Assembly (NCBI RefSeq): GCF_001513965.1
Contig: NZ_KQ948041.1
Coordinates: 1 to 64,000 of the forward strand
Length of the DNA: 64,000 bases
DNA from: Streptomyces cellostaticus
GTDB taxonomy: Bacteria; Actinomycetota; Actinomycetes; Streptomycetales; Streptomycetaceae
Direction: 5' to 3'
Part shown: one piece after another, positions 34,002 through 42,596 of the stretch
How positions within the stretch are numbered: the first letter of the stretch is position 1
Layout: each line of letters begins with the position of its first letter
Translations under genes and position numbers: made by a program
The notes under the pieces: generated by a model
The model's database searches: none
What the model was told of the DNA's origin: nothing
Seen by the model: only the letters and a program-made list of their open reading frames with translations

Positions 34002-35156
34002 ATGGCAGGACCGGGGCTCAAGGACGCCACCGCCATCGTCGGGATCGGGCAGACCGCCTTCGCCAGACACCTCCCGGAGGACGAGAAGACCCTTGCCTGC
34101 CGCGCCGTACTCGCCGCCCTGGACGACGCCGGGATCGCGCCCGGCGAGGTCGACGCCCTCGCCTCCTACACCATGGAGGAGACCGACGAGGTGGAGCTGG
34201 CGAAGGCCGTCGGGTTCGGGGATCTGACCTACTTCAGCAAGGTGGGGTACGGGGGTGGGGGGTCCTGTGCCACCGTCGCGCATCTCGCTGCCGCCATCGC
34301 CGCGGGGCAGGCCACGGTCGGGGTGGCCTGGCGGTCGCGGAAGCGGGGCAGTGGACCCCGGCCCTGGCGCAACACCGCCGCCCAACTGCCCACCCCGGCC
34401 CAGTGGACCCGGCCCTTCGGGCTGCTCCGCCCCGCGGACGAGATAGCCATGCTCACCCGCCGCTACATGCACGAGTACGGCGCCACCCGGGACCACCTCT
34501 TCAACGTCGCCCTCGCCTGCCGGAACCGGGCCAACCAGAATCCCGCCGCCGTGATGCACGAACGGCCGCTCACCCGCGAGATGTACATGACCTCGCGATG
34601 GATCAGCGAGCCCCTCTGCCTCTTCGACAACTGTCTGGAGACGGACGGGGCCCTCGCCTGCGTGGTCGTCAGCAGGGAGCGCGCCAGGGACTGCCGTCGG
34701 ACCCCGGTCTACGTCCACTCCGCCGCCCAGGGTCTGCCCGCCCAGCACCACGGCATGGTCAACTACTGGAACGACGACCCGCTCACCGGCCCGGCCTGGA
34801 CCGCCGCCCGGCATCTGTGGAAGCACGCCGACTTCACGCCCGAGGACGTGGACGTGGCACAGATCTACGACGCCTTCACCGCCCTCGTCCCGCTCTCCCT
34901 GGAGGGGTACGGCTTCTGCGGGAGGGGGGAGGGCGGGGCCTTCACCGAGCAAGGTGCCCTGGAGATCGGAGGGCGGCTGCCCGTCAACACCGGCGGAGGC
35001 GGACTCTCCGAGGCCTATGTGCACGGCTTCAACCTCCTCAACGAAGGGGTGAGGCAGCTGCGCGGCAGCAGTACCGCGCAGGTTCCCGGGGCCGCCACCT
35101 GTCTGGTCACGGCCGGGGAAGGCGTTCCCACCTCCGCTCTCCTCCTCAGGAGCTGA
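34002..35156 (+). CDS. Ltp-type thiolase homologue (lipid-transfer protein/aldolase)
   Basis: A 384-residue protein of the SCP-x/thiolase fold. It has the start DATAIVGIGQTAFARHLP, GYGGGGSCATVAHLAAAI near residue 86, IYDAFTALVPLSLEGYGFC and the glycine-rich NTGGGGLSEAYVHG near residue 330. Ltp proteins of this type act with a DUF35 partner as aldolases that remove short side-chain units from CoA esters, as in steroid degradation. The DUF35 gene follows two bases later. It is likely a two-gene enzyme complex. The ATG at 34002 is 32 bp after operator copy 6. Confidence 0.88.
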   Translation: MAGPGLKDATAIVGIGQTAFARHLPEDEKTLACRAVLAALDDAGIAPGEVDALASYTMEETDEVELAKAVGFGDLTYFSKVGYGGGGSCATVAHLAAAIAAGQATVGVAWRSRKRGSGPRPWRNTAAQLPTPAQWTRPFGLLRPADEIAMLTRRYMHEYGATRDHLFNVALACRNRANQNPAAVMHERPLTREMYMTSRWISEPLCLFDNCLETDGALACVVVSRERARDCRRTPVYVHSAAQGLPAQHHGMVNYWNDDPLTGPAWTAARHLWKHADFTPEDVDVAQIYDAFTALVPLSLEGYGFCGRGEGGAFTEQGALEIGGRLPVNTGGGGLSEAYVHGFNLLNEGVRQLRGSSTAQVPGAATCLVTAGEGVPTSALLLRS

Positions 35157-35158
35157 CC

Positions 35159-35566
35159 ATGCTGAATCCCGTCATCGACACCGACGGCGCCCCCTTCTGG
35201 GAGTACGCCGCCCGCGGCGAGCTGCGCGTCCAGGCCTGTGCCGACTGCGGAGAGGCCCGCTTCCCGCCCCGGCCCTGCTGCCCGCACTGCCAGTCCTTCG
35301 CGAGCGAGTGGCGGCCGGTCTCGGGGCGCGGACGCGTCTGGTCGTACGTCGTGCCGCATCCGCCGCTGCTGCCCGACTACGCGGAACAGGCGCCGTACAA
35401 CGTCGTCGTCGTGGAGCTGGAGGAACTGCCCCGGATACGGCTCGTCGGGAATCTGGTGAGCCGTGCCGGGGCGCCGCTCGGCTCCCTTGATCCGCAGCGG
35501 GTCAGGATCGGCGCCCGGGTTCAGGTCGTCTTCTGCGACGGGCTTCCGCAGTGGGTGCTGTCGTGA
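35159..35566 (+). CDS. DUF35/OB-fold Zn-ribbon protein, Ltp partner
   Basis: A 135-residue protein with an N-terminal zinc ribbon (CADCGE and CCPHCQS, about residues 25-46) followed by an OB fold (GRGRVWSYVVPHPPLLPDYA). DUF35 proteins bind acyl-CoA and form complexes with Ltp-type aldolases. The ATG overlaps no gene but starts 2 bp after the Ltp stop, and its own stop overlaps the enoyl-CoA hydratase start (GTGA). Confidence 0.88.
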   Translation: MLNPVIDTDGAPFWEYAARGELRVQACADCGEARFPPRPCCPHCQSFASEWRPVSGRGRVWSYVVPHPPLLPDYAEQAPYNVVVVELEELPRIRLVGNLVSRAGAPLGSLDPQRVRIGARVQVVFCDGLPQWVLS

Positions 35567-36336
35567 CCACGGTCCGCCTCGCGGCCGACAAGGACACCGG
35601 CGTCGCCGTCGTCACCCTGAACCGGCCCGAGCGGCTCAACGCCGTCGACGCGGACATGGCCCGGGAACTCGCCGGGGTGTGGCGTGAATTGCGGTACGAC
35701 GACTCGGTGCGGGCCGTCGTCCTCACCGGGGCCGGAGAGCGGGCCTTCTGCACCGGCATCGACCGGGACTTCGTCGTGCCGCAGCCCTCGTCGCCGTACA
35801 TGCAGGACGATCCGCTGCTGACGATCGGGCCGAAAGCGAACGGCCTGTGGAAGCCGGTCGTGGCCGCCGTGGCCGGGATGGCCTGCGGGGGCGCCTTCTA
35901 TCTGCTCGGGGAGAGCGAGTTCGTCGTCGCCGACGGCACGGCCGCCTTCTTCGATCCGCATACGACGTACGGCATGGTCAGCGCCTACGAGTCCGTGCTC
36001 ATGGCCGAGCGGATGCCGTACGGCGAGGTCGCGCGGATGATGCTCATGGGGACCGCGGAACGGATCTCCGCGCAACGCGCCCACACCATCGGGCTCGTGT
36101 CCGAACTCACCGCACCGGGTGCGGCGTTGGACGCGGCCGTACGCTGCGCCACCGTCGTCGCCGGGTATCCGGCGCAGGGCGTGCAGGGGACCGTGCGGGC
36201 GCTGTGGGCGGCCAAGGAGGCGGCGCGTGCGCAGGCGTTCGCGCAGGCGCCGCATCTGATCGCACTCGGGAACCTGCCGGCCGAGCGGCAGGCGGAGTTG
36301 TTCGCCGGGAGGCGGCGGGAGTACCGGCTGCGCTAG
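35563..36336 (+). CDS. enoyl-CoA hydratase/isomerase family protein
   Basis: A 257-residue crotonase-fold protein. RPERLNAVDADMARELAGVW, GERAFCTGIDRDFV (oxyanion loop) and GMACGGAFYLLGESEFVVAD are present. The catalytic Glu expected after the GG turn is not obvious, so activity may differ from a simple hydratase. The GTG at 35563 overlaps the DUF35 stop; an in-frame GTG at 35551 is less likely. It is the last gene of the ligase-divergent operon. Confidence 0.85.
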   Translation: MTTVRLAADKDTGVAVVTLNRPERLNAVDADMARELAGVWRELRYDDSVRAVVLTGAGERAFCTGIDRDFVVPQPSSPYMQDDPLLTIGPKANGLWKPVVAAVAGMACGGAFYLLGESEFVVADGTAAFFDPHTTYGMVSAYESVLMAERMPYGEVARMMLMGTAERISAQRAHTIGLVSELTAPGAALDAAVRCATVVAGYPAQGVQGTVRALWAAKEAARAQAFAQAPHLIALGNLPAERQAELFAGRRREYRLR

Positions 36337-36344
36337 GGCCTGGG

Positions 36345-36371
36345 CCTCAGGGCCTGAGCCTCAGGGCCTGA
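36345..36371 (+). repeat. two tandem copies of CCTCAGGGCCTGA
   Basis: CCTCAGGGCCTGAG and CCTCAGGGCCTGA follow each other just after the hydratase stop (36336). CTCAGGGCCTGAG is itself a 6-1-6 palindrome, so the pair can fold as two hairpins and may terminate transcription. Confidence 0.45.
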
Positions 36372-36572
36372 CGTCGGCCTGCGGGTCCGCCTGGCAGGGG
36401 TCGGCCGACGGCAGGAAGGGGTGGGGGTGGTGTGGTGTGTGGGGCGCCTGTTGCAGGAGCCGCCATACGATCCGCCACCTGGCGGGTACTCGGCGCCGGG
36501 GGTAGCGTCAGCCCTGAGACGGCCGCCGTCTGGAGCCCTTCCGTGTACACCGGTACGACGGCCGTCACGCCT

Positions 36573-38918
36573 TCACGCCGTGCGGGCCGTCCCCGTTCCC
36601 TTCTCCGCGTCCAGCGCGTACACGCACCGGTCCTTGCTGCACGCGTACACCACCCCGTCCTTGACGACCGGCGAGCCGGTGATCTCGCCGCCCGTGGCCA
36701 GCTTCCATCTGAGCCGGCCGTCGTCGGCCTTCAGGGTGTACAGCAGGTGGTCGGTGGAGCCGAAGTGGATGCGGCCCTCGGCGACCGAGGGGGCTCCGAC
36801 GACGTCGCCGCCGGCCTGGAAGCGCCACTTGGGGGTGCCGGTGACCGCGTCCAGGGTGTAGAGGCCCTTGCCGCTGCCCACGTGGACGTGTCCGGCCGCC
36901 ACCAGGACCGGCTCGATGGAGGAGCGGGCCTCGGTGGCGATGCGCCAGCGGTCGCGGCCGTCGGTGGCGTCCAGGGCGTAGACCGTGCCGAGGTAGTCGG
37001 CCAGGTAGATGCCGCCGCCGGTGACGGCCGGGCCGGGCGCGAAGGCAGGTGGGCACAGGAACACCGCGGGGGCCTCGAAGTGCCAGCGGACCAGGCCGCT
37101 CGCCACGTCGATCGCGAGGACGCGGGTGCCGGCGGACACGTAGACGTAGCCGTCGGGGGCCGGGGTGATGCGGACCGGGACGCCGCCGCAGGAGGCCGCG
37201 TCGCCGATGGGGTACGACCAGCGCTCCTCGCCGGTGCGGGCCTCCAGGGCGCGCAGGCGGGCCTCCTGCCAGACGTAGACGGTGCCGTCGTGGACGGCGG
37301 GGCCCGACTCGGGGGACTCGAAGTCGGTCTGGCAGCCGCTGATCTCCCACAGCTTCTGGCCGTTCGCGGCCTCCCAGGCCTGGACGCCGCCGCCGCGGGT
37401 GCCGGTGACGACCGTGCCGTGGTCCGCCTTCAGGGAGTACACCCAGGAGTCCGTGGACAGCCGCCACAGGTCGGTGCCCTCGCGGGCGTCCAGGGCGAAG
37501 AGGGTGGGGCCGTCGGAGGCGTGGATGCGGCCGTCGGCGACCGCCATGGACCAGGCGACGTCCCGCGTCTTGAAGCGGCGGCGGCCGGTGCCCACGTCCA
37601 GGGCGTGCACCTCGAAGGAGGTGACGTAGACCAGGTCGCCGTCGACGGACGGGGTGCCCCAGACGTCGTTGGACATGCGGAAGCGCCAGGGGCGCCAGCC
37701 GCCGGCCGTCTCCGGGGGCAGGGCCGGTACGGGCGGCACGGCGGGGTCGGCGCCGTTGACGCCGGGGCGGGGGCGGGACCAGCTGGCGACCAGGCCGGCC
37801 TCCGGCGGGGGTGCCTTGACGGCGGCGGCGCGGGCGTCGGCGACGCGCGGGCCGGGGCCGATGGGCACCTGGGCGCCGGCCAGCCGGACCGGGCCGGTGT
37901 CGGGGGCACCCACCGGGCCGGCCGGTGCGGGGGCCGGGGGGTCGTAGGAGGGCGGCGGGGGCATGGCCGCCCGGCCGGCGCTGCGGGGGCCGGACGAGGC
38001 GGGGGCGGGCTTGGCGGCGGGGCGGCCGCCGCGGCGGGCCTCGATGAGGCCGACCGCCTTCTCCGGAAGCCAGGCGGAGGCGGTGCCGCTGTCGTCGGAG
38101 CCGGAGCCGAAGAGATGGGGGGCGAGCTGGGCCTGGAGGTCGGCGGGGTTGGGCCGGCCGGTGGCCTCCATCTGCATACAGGACTCGATCAGCGGGCGCA
38201 GCTCGTCCGGGAGGCCGGTGAGGTCCGGGCCCTCGCGGAGCAGCATGAAGACGGTCTCGACGGGGTTGGCGCCGTGGAAGGGCGGGTGTCCGGTGGCGGC
38301 GAAGACCAGCATCGAACCGAGCGAGAAGACGTCGCTGGCGCCGGTGACGCTGCGGGAGTCCTTGGCCTGCTCGGGGGACATGTAGGCGGGGGTGCCGACG
38401 GCGACGTTCGTCATCGTCAAACGGGTGTTCGAGACGCCGGAGGCGATACCGAAGTCGATCACCCGGGGGCCGTCCTCGACCACCAGGACGTTGGACGGCT
38501 TCAGGTCGCGGTGGACCAGGCCGGCGCCGTGGATGGACTGGAGGGCCTCGGCCACGCCCGCCGCCAGCCAGCGCACGGCCTGGGCCGGGAGCGGCCCGCA
38601 GTCGTTCACTATCTCCTCGAGGGAGGGCGCGGGAACGTAGGCGGTGGCCAGCCAGGGCACGGCGGCGCGCGGGTCGGCGTCGACGACGGCCGCCGTGTAG
38701 AAGCCGGAGACCGCGCGGGCCGCCTCCACCTCACGAGTGAAGCGGACACGGAAGAGCTGGTCCTCGGCCAGCTCGGTGCGGACCGTCTTGATCGCCACGC
38801 GCCGGCCGGATGCCGAGCGTGCCAGATAGACCAGCCCCATGCCGCCGGCGCCCAGCCGGCCCAGCACCTCGAACGGCCCGATCCGCCGCGGATCGTGCTG
38901 TGTCAGCTGATCCACCAC
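36573..38918 (-). CDS. afsK: AfsK, Ser/Thr protein kinase with PQQ-type beta-propeller
   Basis: A 781-residue Hanks-type kinase. The G-loop GAGGMG is at residues 23-28, VAIK44, HRD 136-138 and DFG 155-157. Thr168 in the activation loop (TRLTMT) matches the residue I recall as the autophosphorylation site of S. coelicolor AfsK. A Pro/Ala-rich linker (about 310-410) leads to a propeller of PQQ-like repeats (e.g. GRIHASDGPTLFALDAREG). No membrane segment is seen. AfsK phosphorylates AfsR and, in some strains, DivIVA. Start: GTG at 38918 after a GGAGGT site. In S. coelicolor afsK lies almost next to afsS; here about 4.1 kb of catabolic genes separate them. Confidence 0.92.
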   Translation of the reverse strand: MVDQLTQHDPRRIGPFEVLGRLGAGGMGLVYLARSASGRRVAIKTVRTELAEDQLFRVRFTREVEAARAVSGFYTAAVVDADPRAAVPWLATAYVPAPSLEEIVNDCGPLPAQAVRWLAAGVAEALQSIHGAGLVHRDLKPSNVLVVEDGPRVIDFGIASGVSNTRLTMTNVAVGTPAYMSPEQAKDSRSVTGASDVFSLGSMLVFAATGHPPFHGANPVETVFMLLREGPDLTGLPDELRPLIESCMQMEATGRPNPADLQAQLAPHLFGSGSDDSGTASAWLPEKAVGLIEARRGGRPAAKPAPASSGPRSAGRAAMPPPPSYDPPAPAPAGPVGAPDTGPVRLAGAQVPIGPGPRVADARAAAVKAPPPEAGLVASWSRPRPGVNGADPAVPPVPALPPETAGGWRPWRFRMSNDVWGTPSVDGDLVYVTSFEVHALDVGTGRRRFKTRDVAWSMAVADGRIHASDGPTLFALDAREGTDLWRLSTDSWVYSLKADHGTVVTGTRGGGVQAWEAANGQKLWEISGCQTDFESPESGPAVHDGTVYVWQEARLRALEARTGEERWSYPIGDAASCGGVPVRITPAPDGYVYVSAGTRVLAIDVASGLVRWHFEAPAVFLCPPAFAPGPAVTGGGIYLADYLGTVYALDATDGRDRWRIATEARSSIEPVLVAAGHVHVGSGKGLYTLDAVTGTPKWRFQAGGDVVGAPSVAEGRIHFGSTDHLLYTLKADDGRLRWKLATGGEITGSPVVKDGVVYACSKDRCVYALDAEKGTGTARTA

Positions 38919-39074
38919 TTGCCTGCCACCTCCCCGTACGAGCCGCGCCACCACATATGTACGCGACCGAAGTGCAGCGTCTCACCACCGCACCGCCATG
39001 GCGGCACGCACCCCGATTCTTCCTGGCCGGGCGGCTGGTTGCGAACCCGGTGAGAAATCAGGGTGTCTCATGCC

Positions 39075-39104
39075 GAATAGGTCCGAATACGTCTGAATAG
39101 GGTC
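39075..39104. repeat. three tandem 10-bp repeats (GAATAGGTCC type)
   Basis: GAATAGGTCC, GAATACGTCT and GAATAGGGTC follow each other without gaps, between the VOC gene and afsK. Phased direct repeats often mark regulator binding, here perhaps upstream of afsK. Confidence 0.5.
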
Positions 39105-39127
39105 ATTTCATCGCCGCGCTACCGCGA

Positions 39128-39850
39128 TCACCGCTGCAGTACCGCGAACGACGCCCCCTGATTGTCGGTGACGACCGCCACTCGTCCGTACGACGTCTCG
39201 AAGGGTGGCGCCTGGACCCGCCCGCCGAGCCGCTGCACGGCCCCGAGGGAGTCGTCGAGGTCCGCGACCCGGAAGTGGGTGACGAAGTGCGGGGGCATCT
39301 CGGCCGGGAAGACCTCGGAGACGTCCGCGCGGCCGAAGTCGGGCTCGGCGCCGGCGCCGAACAGGGCCTCGTGGAAGAGGTCGCCGTAGAAGGCGTTGGC
39401 GGCGGCGGTGTCGCGGGTGTACAGCTCGGCCCAGACGAAGGTGCCCGGCTCGTGCCAGCGGCCGAACCCGGCGTGGCCGCCCGGCTGCCACAGGCCGAAC
39501 ACCGCGCCCTCGGGGTCGGTGACGAGGGCGGCGGTACCGAGGTCGCCCACCGGGAACGGGGCCATGACCACCTGCCCGCCTGCCGCGGCGATCCGCCGGC
39601 ACAGGGCCCGGGCGTCCGGAGTGGCAAAGGACACCGTCCAGACGGTGGGCATCCGGCCGTCCATCTTGGGGGCGAGCGAGGCGACGGGCTCGTCGTCCAG
39701 CAGGGCCCATACGGAGGAGCCGAGAGCGTCCTCGAAGGTCCACCCGAAAAGTTCACCGTAGAACCGCTTGCCCGCCTCGACGTCGGCGAGCTGGGCGTCA
39801 ACCCAGCAGGGGACGCCCTCTCCGTACACCGATGCCCTGTTTTCGGCCAT
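39128..39850 (-). CDS. VOC family protein (possible KbpA homologue)
   Basis: A 240-residue protein made of two glyoxalase/bleomycin-resistance (VOC) modules: residues 1-120 (YGEGVPCWVDAQLADVEAGK, FYGELFGWTFED) and 125-240 (TFVWAELYTRDTAAANAFYG). The gene lies directly upstream of afsK on the same strand. In S. coelicolor a gene near afsK encodes KbpA, which binds AfsK and limits its autophosphorylation; I am not sure the two are the same family, so no symbol is given. It could equally be a small-molecule binding or hydrolase-type VOC enzyme. Confidence 0.8.
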   Translation of the reverse strand: MAENRASVYGEGVPCWVDAQLADVEAGKRFYGELFGWTFEDALGSSVWALLDDEPVASLAPKMDGRMPTVWTVSFATPDARALCRRIAAAGGQVVMAPFPVGDLGTAALVTDPEGAVFGLWQPGGHAGFGRWHEPGTFVWAELYTRDTAAANAFYGDLFHEALFGAGAEPDFGRADVSEVFPAEMPPHFVTHFRVADLDDSLGAVQRLGGRVQAPPFETSYGRVAVVTDNQGASFAVLQR

Positions 39851-39972
39851 GCCGTCAAAGTAACCGCGCCGCGCGCACCCCGCAGACCAGCCACACCACC
39901 CCCGATACCCCCGTGCACCCCATTTGCAGTCGGCCGAATCGCGCTCCGATCACCCCTCGGTAAGCTGACGGC

Positions 39973-40620
39973 ATGACAGGACAAGTGCGTACCGTCGACG
40001 GCCGCGTGGCCGGCCGGCGTGGGCAGGCGACCCGGCAGAAGCTGCTCGACTGCCTCAGCGAGATGCTCAGCTCCTCCCCCTACCGGGACGTCAAGGTCAT
40101 CGATGTCGCCCGGAAGGCGGGCACTTCGCCCGCGACCTTCTACCAGTACTTCCCGGACGTCGAGGGCGCCGTCCTGGAGATCGCCGAGCAAATGGCCACC
40201 GAGGGCGCCGGGTTGACCGAGCTGCTCGAGGGGCGGTCCTGGGCCGGCAAGTCGGGCTGGCAGACCGCTCAGGAACTCGTGGACGGTTTCCTGGAGTTCT
40301 GGCGGAAGAACGACGCCATCCTGCGCGTGGTCGACCTCGGCGCGGCCGAGGGGGACAAACGGTTCTACAAGATCCGCATGAAGATCCTGAACTCGGTGAA
40401 CAACTCCCTCGTGGACTCCATCGCGGAACTGCAGGCCAAGGGCAGGGTCGACAAGGACGTGAACCCGGCCGCGATCGCGGGCTCGCTGGTCGCGATGCTC
40501 GCGGCGGTGGCGTCGCACCAGAAGGGCTTCACGTCCTGGGGCGTCAAGCAGGCCGAACTGAAGCCGAACCTGGCGCTGTTGGTCCACCTGGGCGTGACCG
40601 GCAAGAAGCCGACCAAGTAG
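39973..40620 (+). CDS. TetR family transcriptional regulator
   Basis: A 215-residue TetR-type regulator. The helix-turn-helix is in residues 18-60 (GQATRQKLLDCLSEMLSSSP, VIDVARKAGTSPATFYQYF), followed by a helical ligand domain. The gene begins with CTGACGGCATGACAG (39965-39979) over its start codon, a half-match to the regulon operator. It is therefore a candidate for the regulator of the 11 operators, but position alone does not prove it. It is followed by a strong convergent terminator. Confidence 0.85.
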   Translation: MTGQVRTVDGRVAGRRGQATRQKLLDCLSEMLSSSPYRDVKVIDVARKAGTSPATFYQYFPDVEGAVLEIAEQMATEGAGLTELLEGRSWAGKSGWQTAQELVDGFLEFWRKNDAILRVVDLGAAEGDKRFYKIRMKILNSVNNSLVDSIAELQAKGRVDKDVNPAAIAGSLVAMLAAVASHQKGFTSWGVKQAELKPNLALLVHLGVTGKKPTK

Positions 40621-40656
40621 TACCCGGCCCCTTATTTGCGTCCCAAGTCCTGTCTG

Positions 40657-40693
40657 GCAGGCGGTGGTTCACATGCGGTGAGCCACCGCCTGC
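40657..40693. terminator. strong bidirectional terminator hairpin
   Basis: GCAGGCGGTGG (40657-40667) pairs with CCACCGCCTGC (40683-40693), extended by TTCAC/GTGAG around an ATGCG loop. It lies between the convergent TetR and Lrp genes and overlaps neither except at the edge. Confidence 0.75.
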
Positions 40694-40697
40694 GCCG

Positions 40698-41150
40698 CTA
40701 TGCGGGCAGCGGCCGGTCCCGCACCACGTGCTTCATCACCAGCGTCGAGGTCAGCCGCTGCACCCCGGGCAGGGTCGCGAGCCGTTCGTCGTACAGCCGC
40801 TGGAAGGCGGCGAGGTCGGCGGTGGCCACCCGCAGCAGGTAGTCGGGCTCGCCGAACAGCCGCTGGGCGTCCAGGACGTGCTCCAGCTCGCCGACCGCCC
40901 GCTCGAACTCGGCGACCGTGTCCCGGTCCTCCTGCCGCATGGAGACGAAGACCAGCGCCTCGAAGTTCAGCCCGAGCGAGGCGGGGTCCACCAGCGCCCG
41001 GTAACCCTGGATGGCGCCGGAGCGCTCCAGCTCGCGCAGCCGCCGGTGGCAGGGCGAGACACTCAGGCGCACCCGGGCGGCCAGCTCGGTCACGGTCAGC
41101 CGCCCGTCCTGCTGTAGCTCGGCAAGGATTTTCCGGTCCATGTCGTCCAT
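40698..41150 (-). CDS. Lrp/AsnC family transcriptional regulator
   Basis: A 150-residue regulator with an N-terminal winged helix (MDDMDRKILAELQQDGRLTV, RVRLSVSPCHRRLRELE) and a C-terminal RAM ligand domain (EALVFVSMRQEDRDTVAEFE). Such proteins sense amino acids. It is divergent from a LysE-type exporter, a common pairing in which the regulator controls export of an amino acid. Confidence 0.92.
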   Translation of the reverse strand: MDDMDRKILAELQQDGRLTVTELAARVRLSVSPCHRRLRELERSGAIQGYRALVDPASLGLNFEALVFVSMRQEDRDTVAEFERAVGELEHVLDAQRLFGEPDYLLRVATADLAAFQRLYDERLATLPGVQRLTSTLVMKHVVRDRPLPA

Positions 41151-41232
41151 GAAGAAGATACTTGCTCAGAATCGGCGATCATGGGCAAATTTCAGGAACA
41201 CTTTCGGGCCATTCACGCCTAATGTCCCCACT

Positions 41233-41853
41233 ATGGACTCGGGACTGCTCTTCTCCTTCCTCGCCGTGGACCTGCTGCTGGTGTGCGTGCCGGGCGCCGA
41301 CTGGGCGTATGTCATCGCGACCGCCCTGCGCGGCCGCTCGGTACCGCGCGCGGTGGCGGGCCTGGTCTGCGGGTACGCCCTGCACACGGTGCTGGCGGCG
41401 GCGGGCCTGGCGGTGCTCGTGGCGGGCTCGCCCCGGCTGCTGACGGCACTGACGGTGGCGGGCTCCGGATATCTGCTGTGGCTGGGCTGGGGCGTCCTGC
41501 GCCGTCCGGCCGTCCCGGAGGCGGGGGACGAGACCCCGGACGCCGACCGCAGGCTGTTCCTCCGAGGCGCCACGATCAGCGGCCTGAACCCCAAGGGCCT
41601 GCTGCTCTACCTCTCCGTGCTTCCCCAGTTCCTCACCCTGCGGGGCGCCCGTCTGCCCGTACCCGCGCAGACGGCGGCCATGGGCCTGCTCCACATGGCG
41701 TGCTGCGCGGCCGTGTACCTCACCGTCGGCGCCCTCTCCCGCGTCCTGCTGGCGGCCCGCCCGGTGGCGGCCCGCGCGGTCACCCGCACCTCGGGCGCGG
41801 CGATGCTCGGAATCGGCGCGTTCTTGCTGGTGGAGCGCCTGGCGACGCTGTAG
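41233..41853 (+). CDS. LysE family amino-acid exporter
   Basis: A 206-residue membrane protein with about six hydrophobic segments. LLFSFLAVDLLLVCVPGADW and ATISGLNPKGLLLYLSVLPQF are characteristic of LysE/RhtB exporters. It probably exports an amino acid or homoserine-like compound. The ATG at 41233 lies 82 bp from the divergent Lrp gene, whose product is the likely regulator. Confidence 0.88.
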   Translation: MDSGLLFSFLAVDLLLVCVPGADWAYVIATALRGRSVPRAVAGLVCGYALHTVLAAAGLAVLVAGSPRLLTALTVAGSGYLLWLGWGVLRRPAVPEAGDETPDADRRLFLRGATISGLNPKGLLLYLSVLPQFLTLRGARLPVPAQTAAMGLLHMACCAAVYLTVGALSRVLLAARPVAARAVTRTSGAAMLGIGAFLLVERLATL

Positions 41854-41918
41854 CCAGGCGGGCAATCCTTGCCTGGCCCGCGCACGTATCACCAGGTGAG
41901 CCACGAAAGGAGCCCGTC

Positions 41919-42203
41919 ATGACGCTTCTCAAGCGTGCCGCGCTCGCCGTCGCCTCCGCCGCGCTGGTGGCCGGCACCGCGGGCCTGGCCGCCGCCCCCG
42001 CCTTCGCAGGCGGCGGCCAGCCGAACCAGTCCTGCGAGGACCAGCCCTCCCGCCCCGGCCAGGCCGAGGCCGCGCCCGGCTCCGCCTTCAACCCCGACGG
42101 CACGGCCGGCACCCACTACGCGGGCGAACAGCCCCAGAACTCCAACAACTCACACTCGGTCTCGCAGTACGACGTGGCCTGCGCCCAGGTCTCGATGCAC
42201 TGA
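41919..42203 (+). CDS. small secreted protein
   Basis: A 94-residue protein with a Sec signal peptide (about residues 1-30, ending APAFAGG). The mature part is about 64 residues with two Cys and the stretch FNPDGTAGTHYAGEQPQNSN. Similar small secreted proteins are common in Streptomyces and have no known function. The ATG has a GAAAGGAG site. Confidence 0.75.
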   Translation: MTLLKRAALAVASAALVAGTAGLAAAPAFAGGGQPNQSCEDQPSRPGQAEAAPGSAFNPDGTAGTHYAGEQPQNSNNSHSVSQYDVACAQVSMH

Positions 42204-42596
42204 CCGGGGACTGACCGAGCGAGGAACCCAGGGCCTGACAAGTGGCGTACGGCGGCCAGGAGGCGAGCAGCACCTTTCAGGCCGCCGCCCGCTCCTTCCC
42301 TCCGGCAGCCGGGCGGGCAAGGCAGGCCCACCGTTCCGCGGGGGCTCTGCATTCGGTCGTCTTTTCGAGGCCGTAGGGCCTTCCGCTTACGCAACCGCGC
42401 CGACCCTCGCGCAGTCCTCCTCTCCTCCCCCGGCACGGGGGCGATATTCCGGCCGATGGCGTTTTCCGGCCAACTGGTCCGGCCCCCTGGGAAAACCGGC
42501 TCCACAAAGATCCCATTCGGCACTTACGGTCAACGACCGCGACCCAAACACCTGGTCGATTCACGACCGTTTCATGCCGAGCAGGAAGAGCCCCCC
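42204..42596. other. 393-bp gap with a gene remnant and no intact gene
   Basis: The first 110 bp contain a decayed copy of a nitroreductase 3' end (see 42231-42316). The rest shows no convincing open frame. The last 60 bp, which include GGAAGAG before the ATG at 42597, must hold the promoter of the secreted protein gene. Confidence 0.6.
42231..42316 (-). pseudogene. partial copy of the 3' end of the nitroreductase gene
   Basis: GTGGCGTACGGCGGCCAG followed by AGGCGAGCAGCACCTTTCAG and GCCGCCGCCCG closely matches 43110-43197, the 3' end of the Ddn-type gene at 43068-43538. It looks like about 80% identity over 85 bp. The frame is broken, so it is a duplicated and decayed fragment. Confidence 0.6.

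Noticed and set aside
36421..36560. Pro-rich reading frame (QEPPYDPPPGGYSAPG) between the hydratase and afsK
   Set aside because: It resembles the start of Pro-rich membrane proteins but has no ribosome site and breaks down within 30 codons. It may be a remnant, but one short stretch is not enough.
36432..39053. Plus-strand open frame of 873 codons opposite afsK
   Set aside because: Gly/Val/Ala-rich translation without motifs; a shadow of afsK, whose kinase motifs and start are clear on the minus strand.
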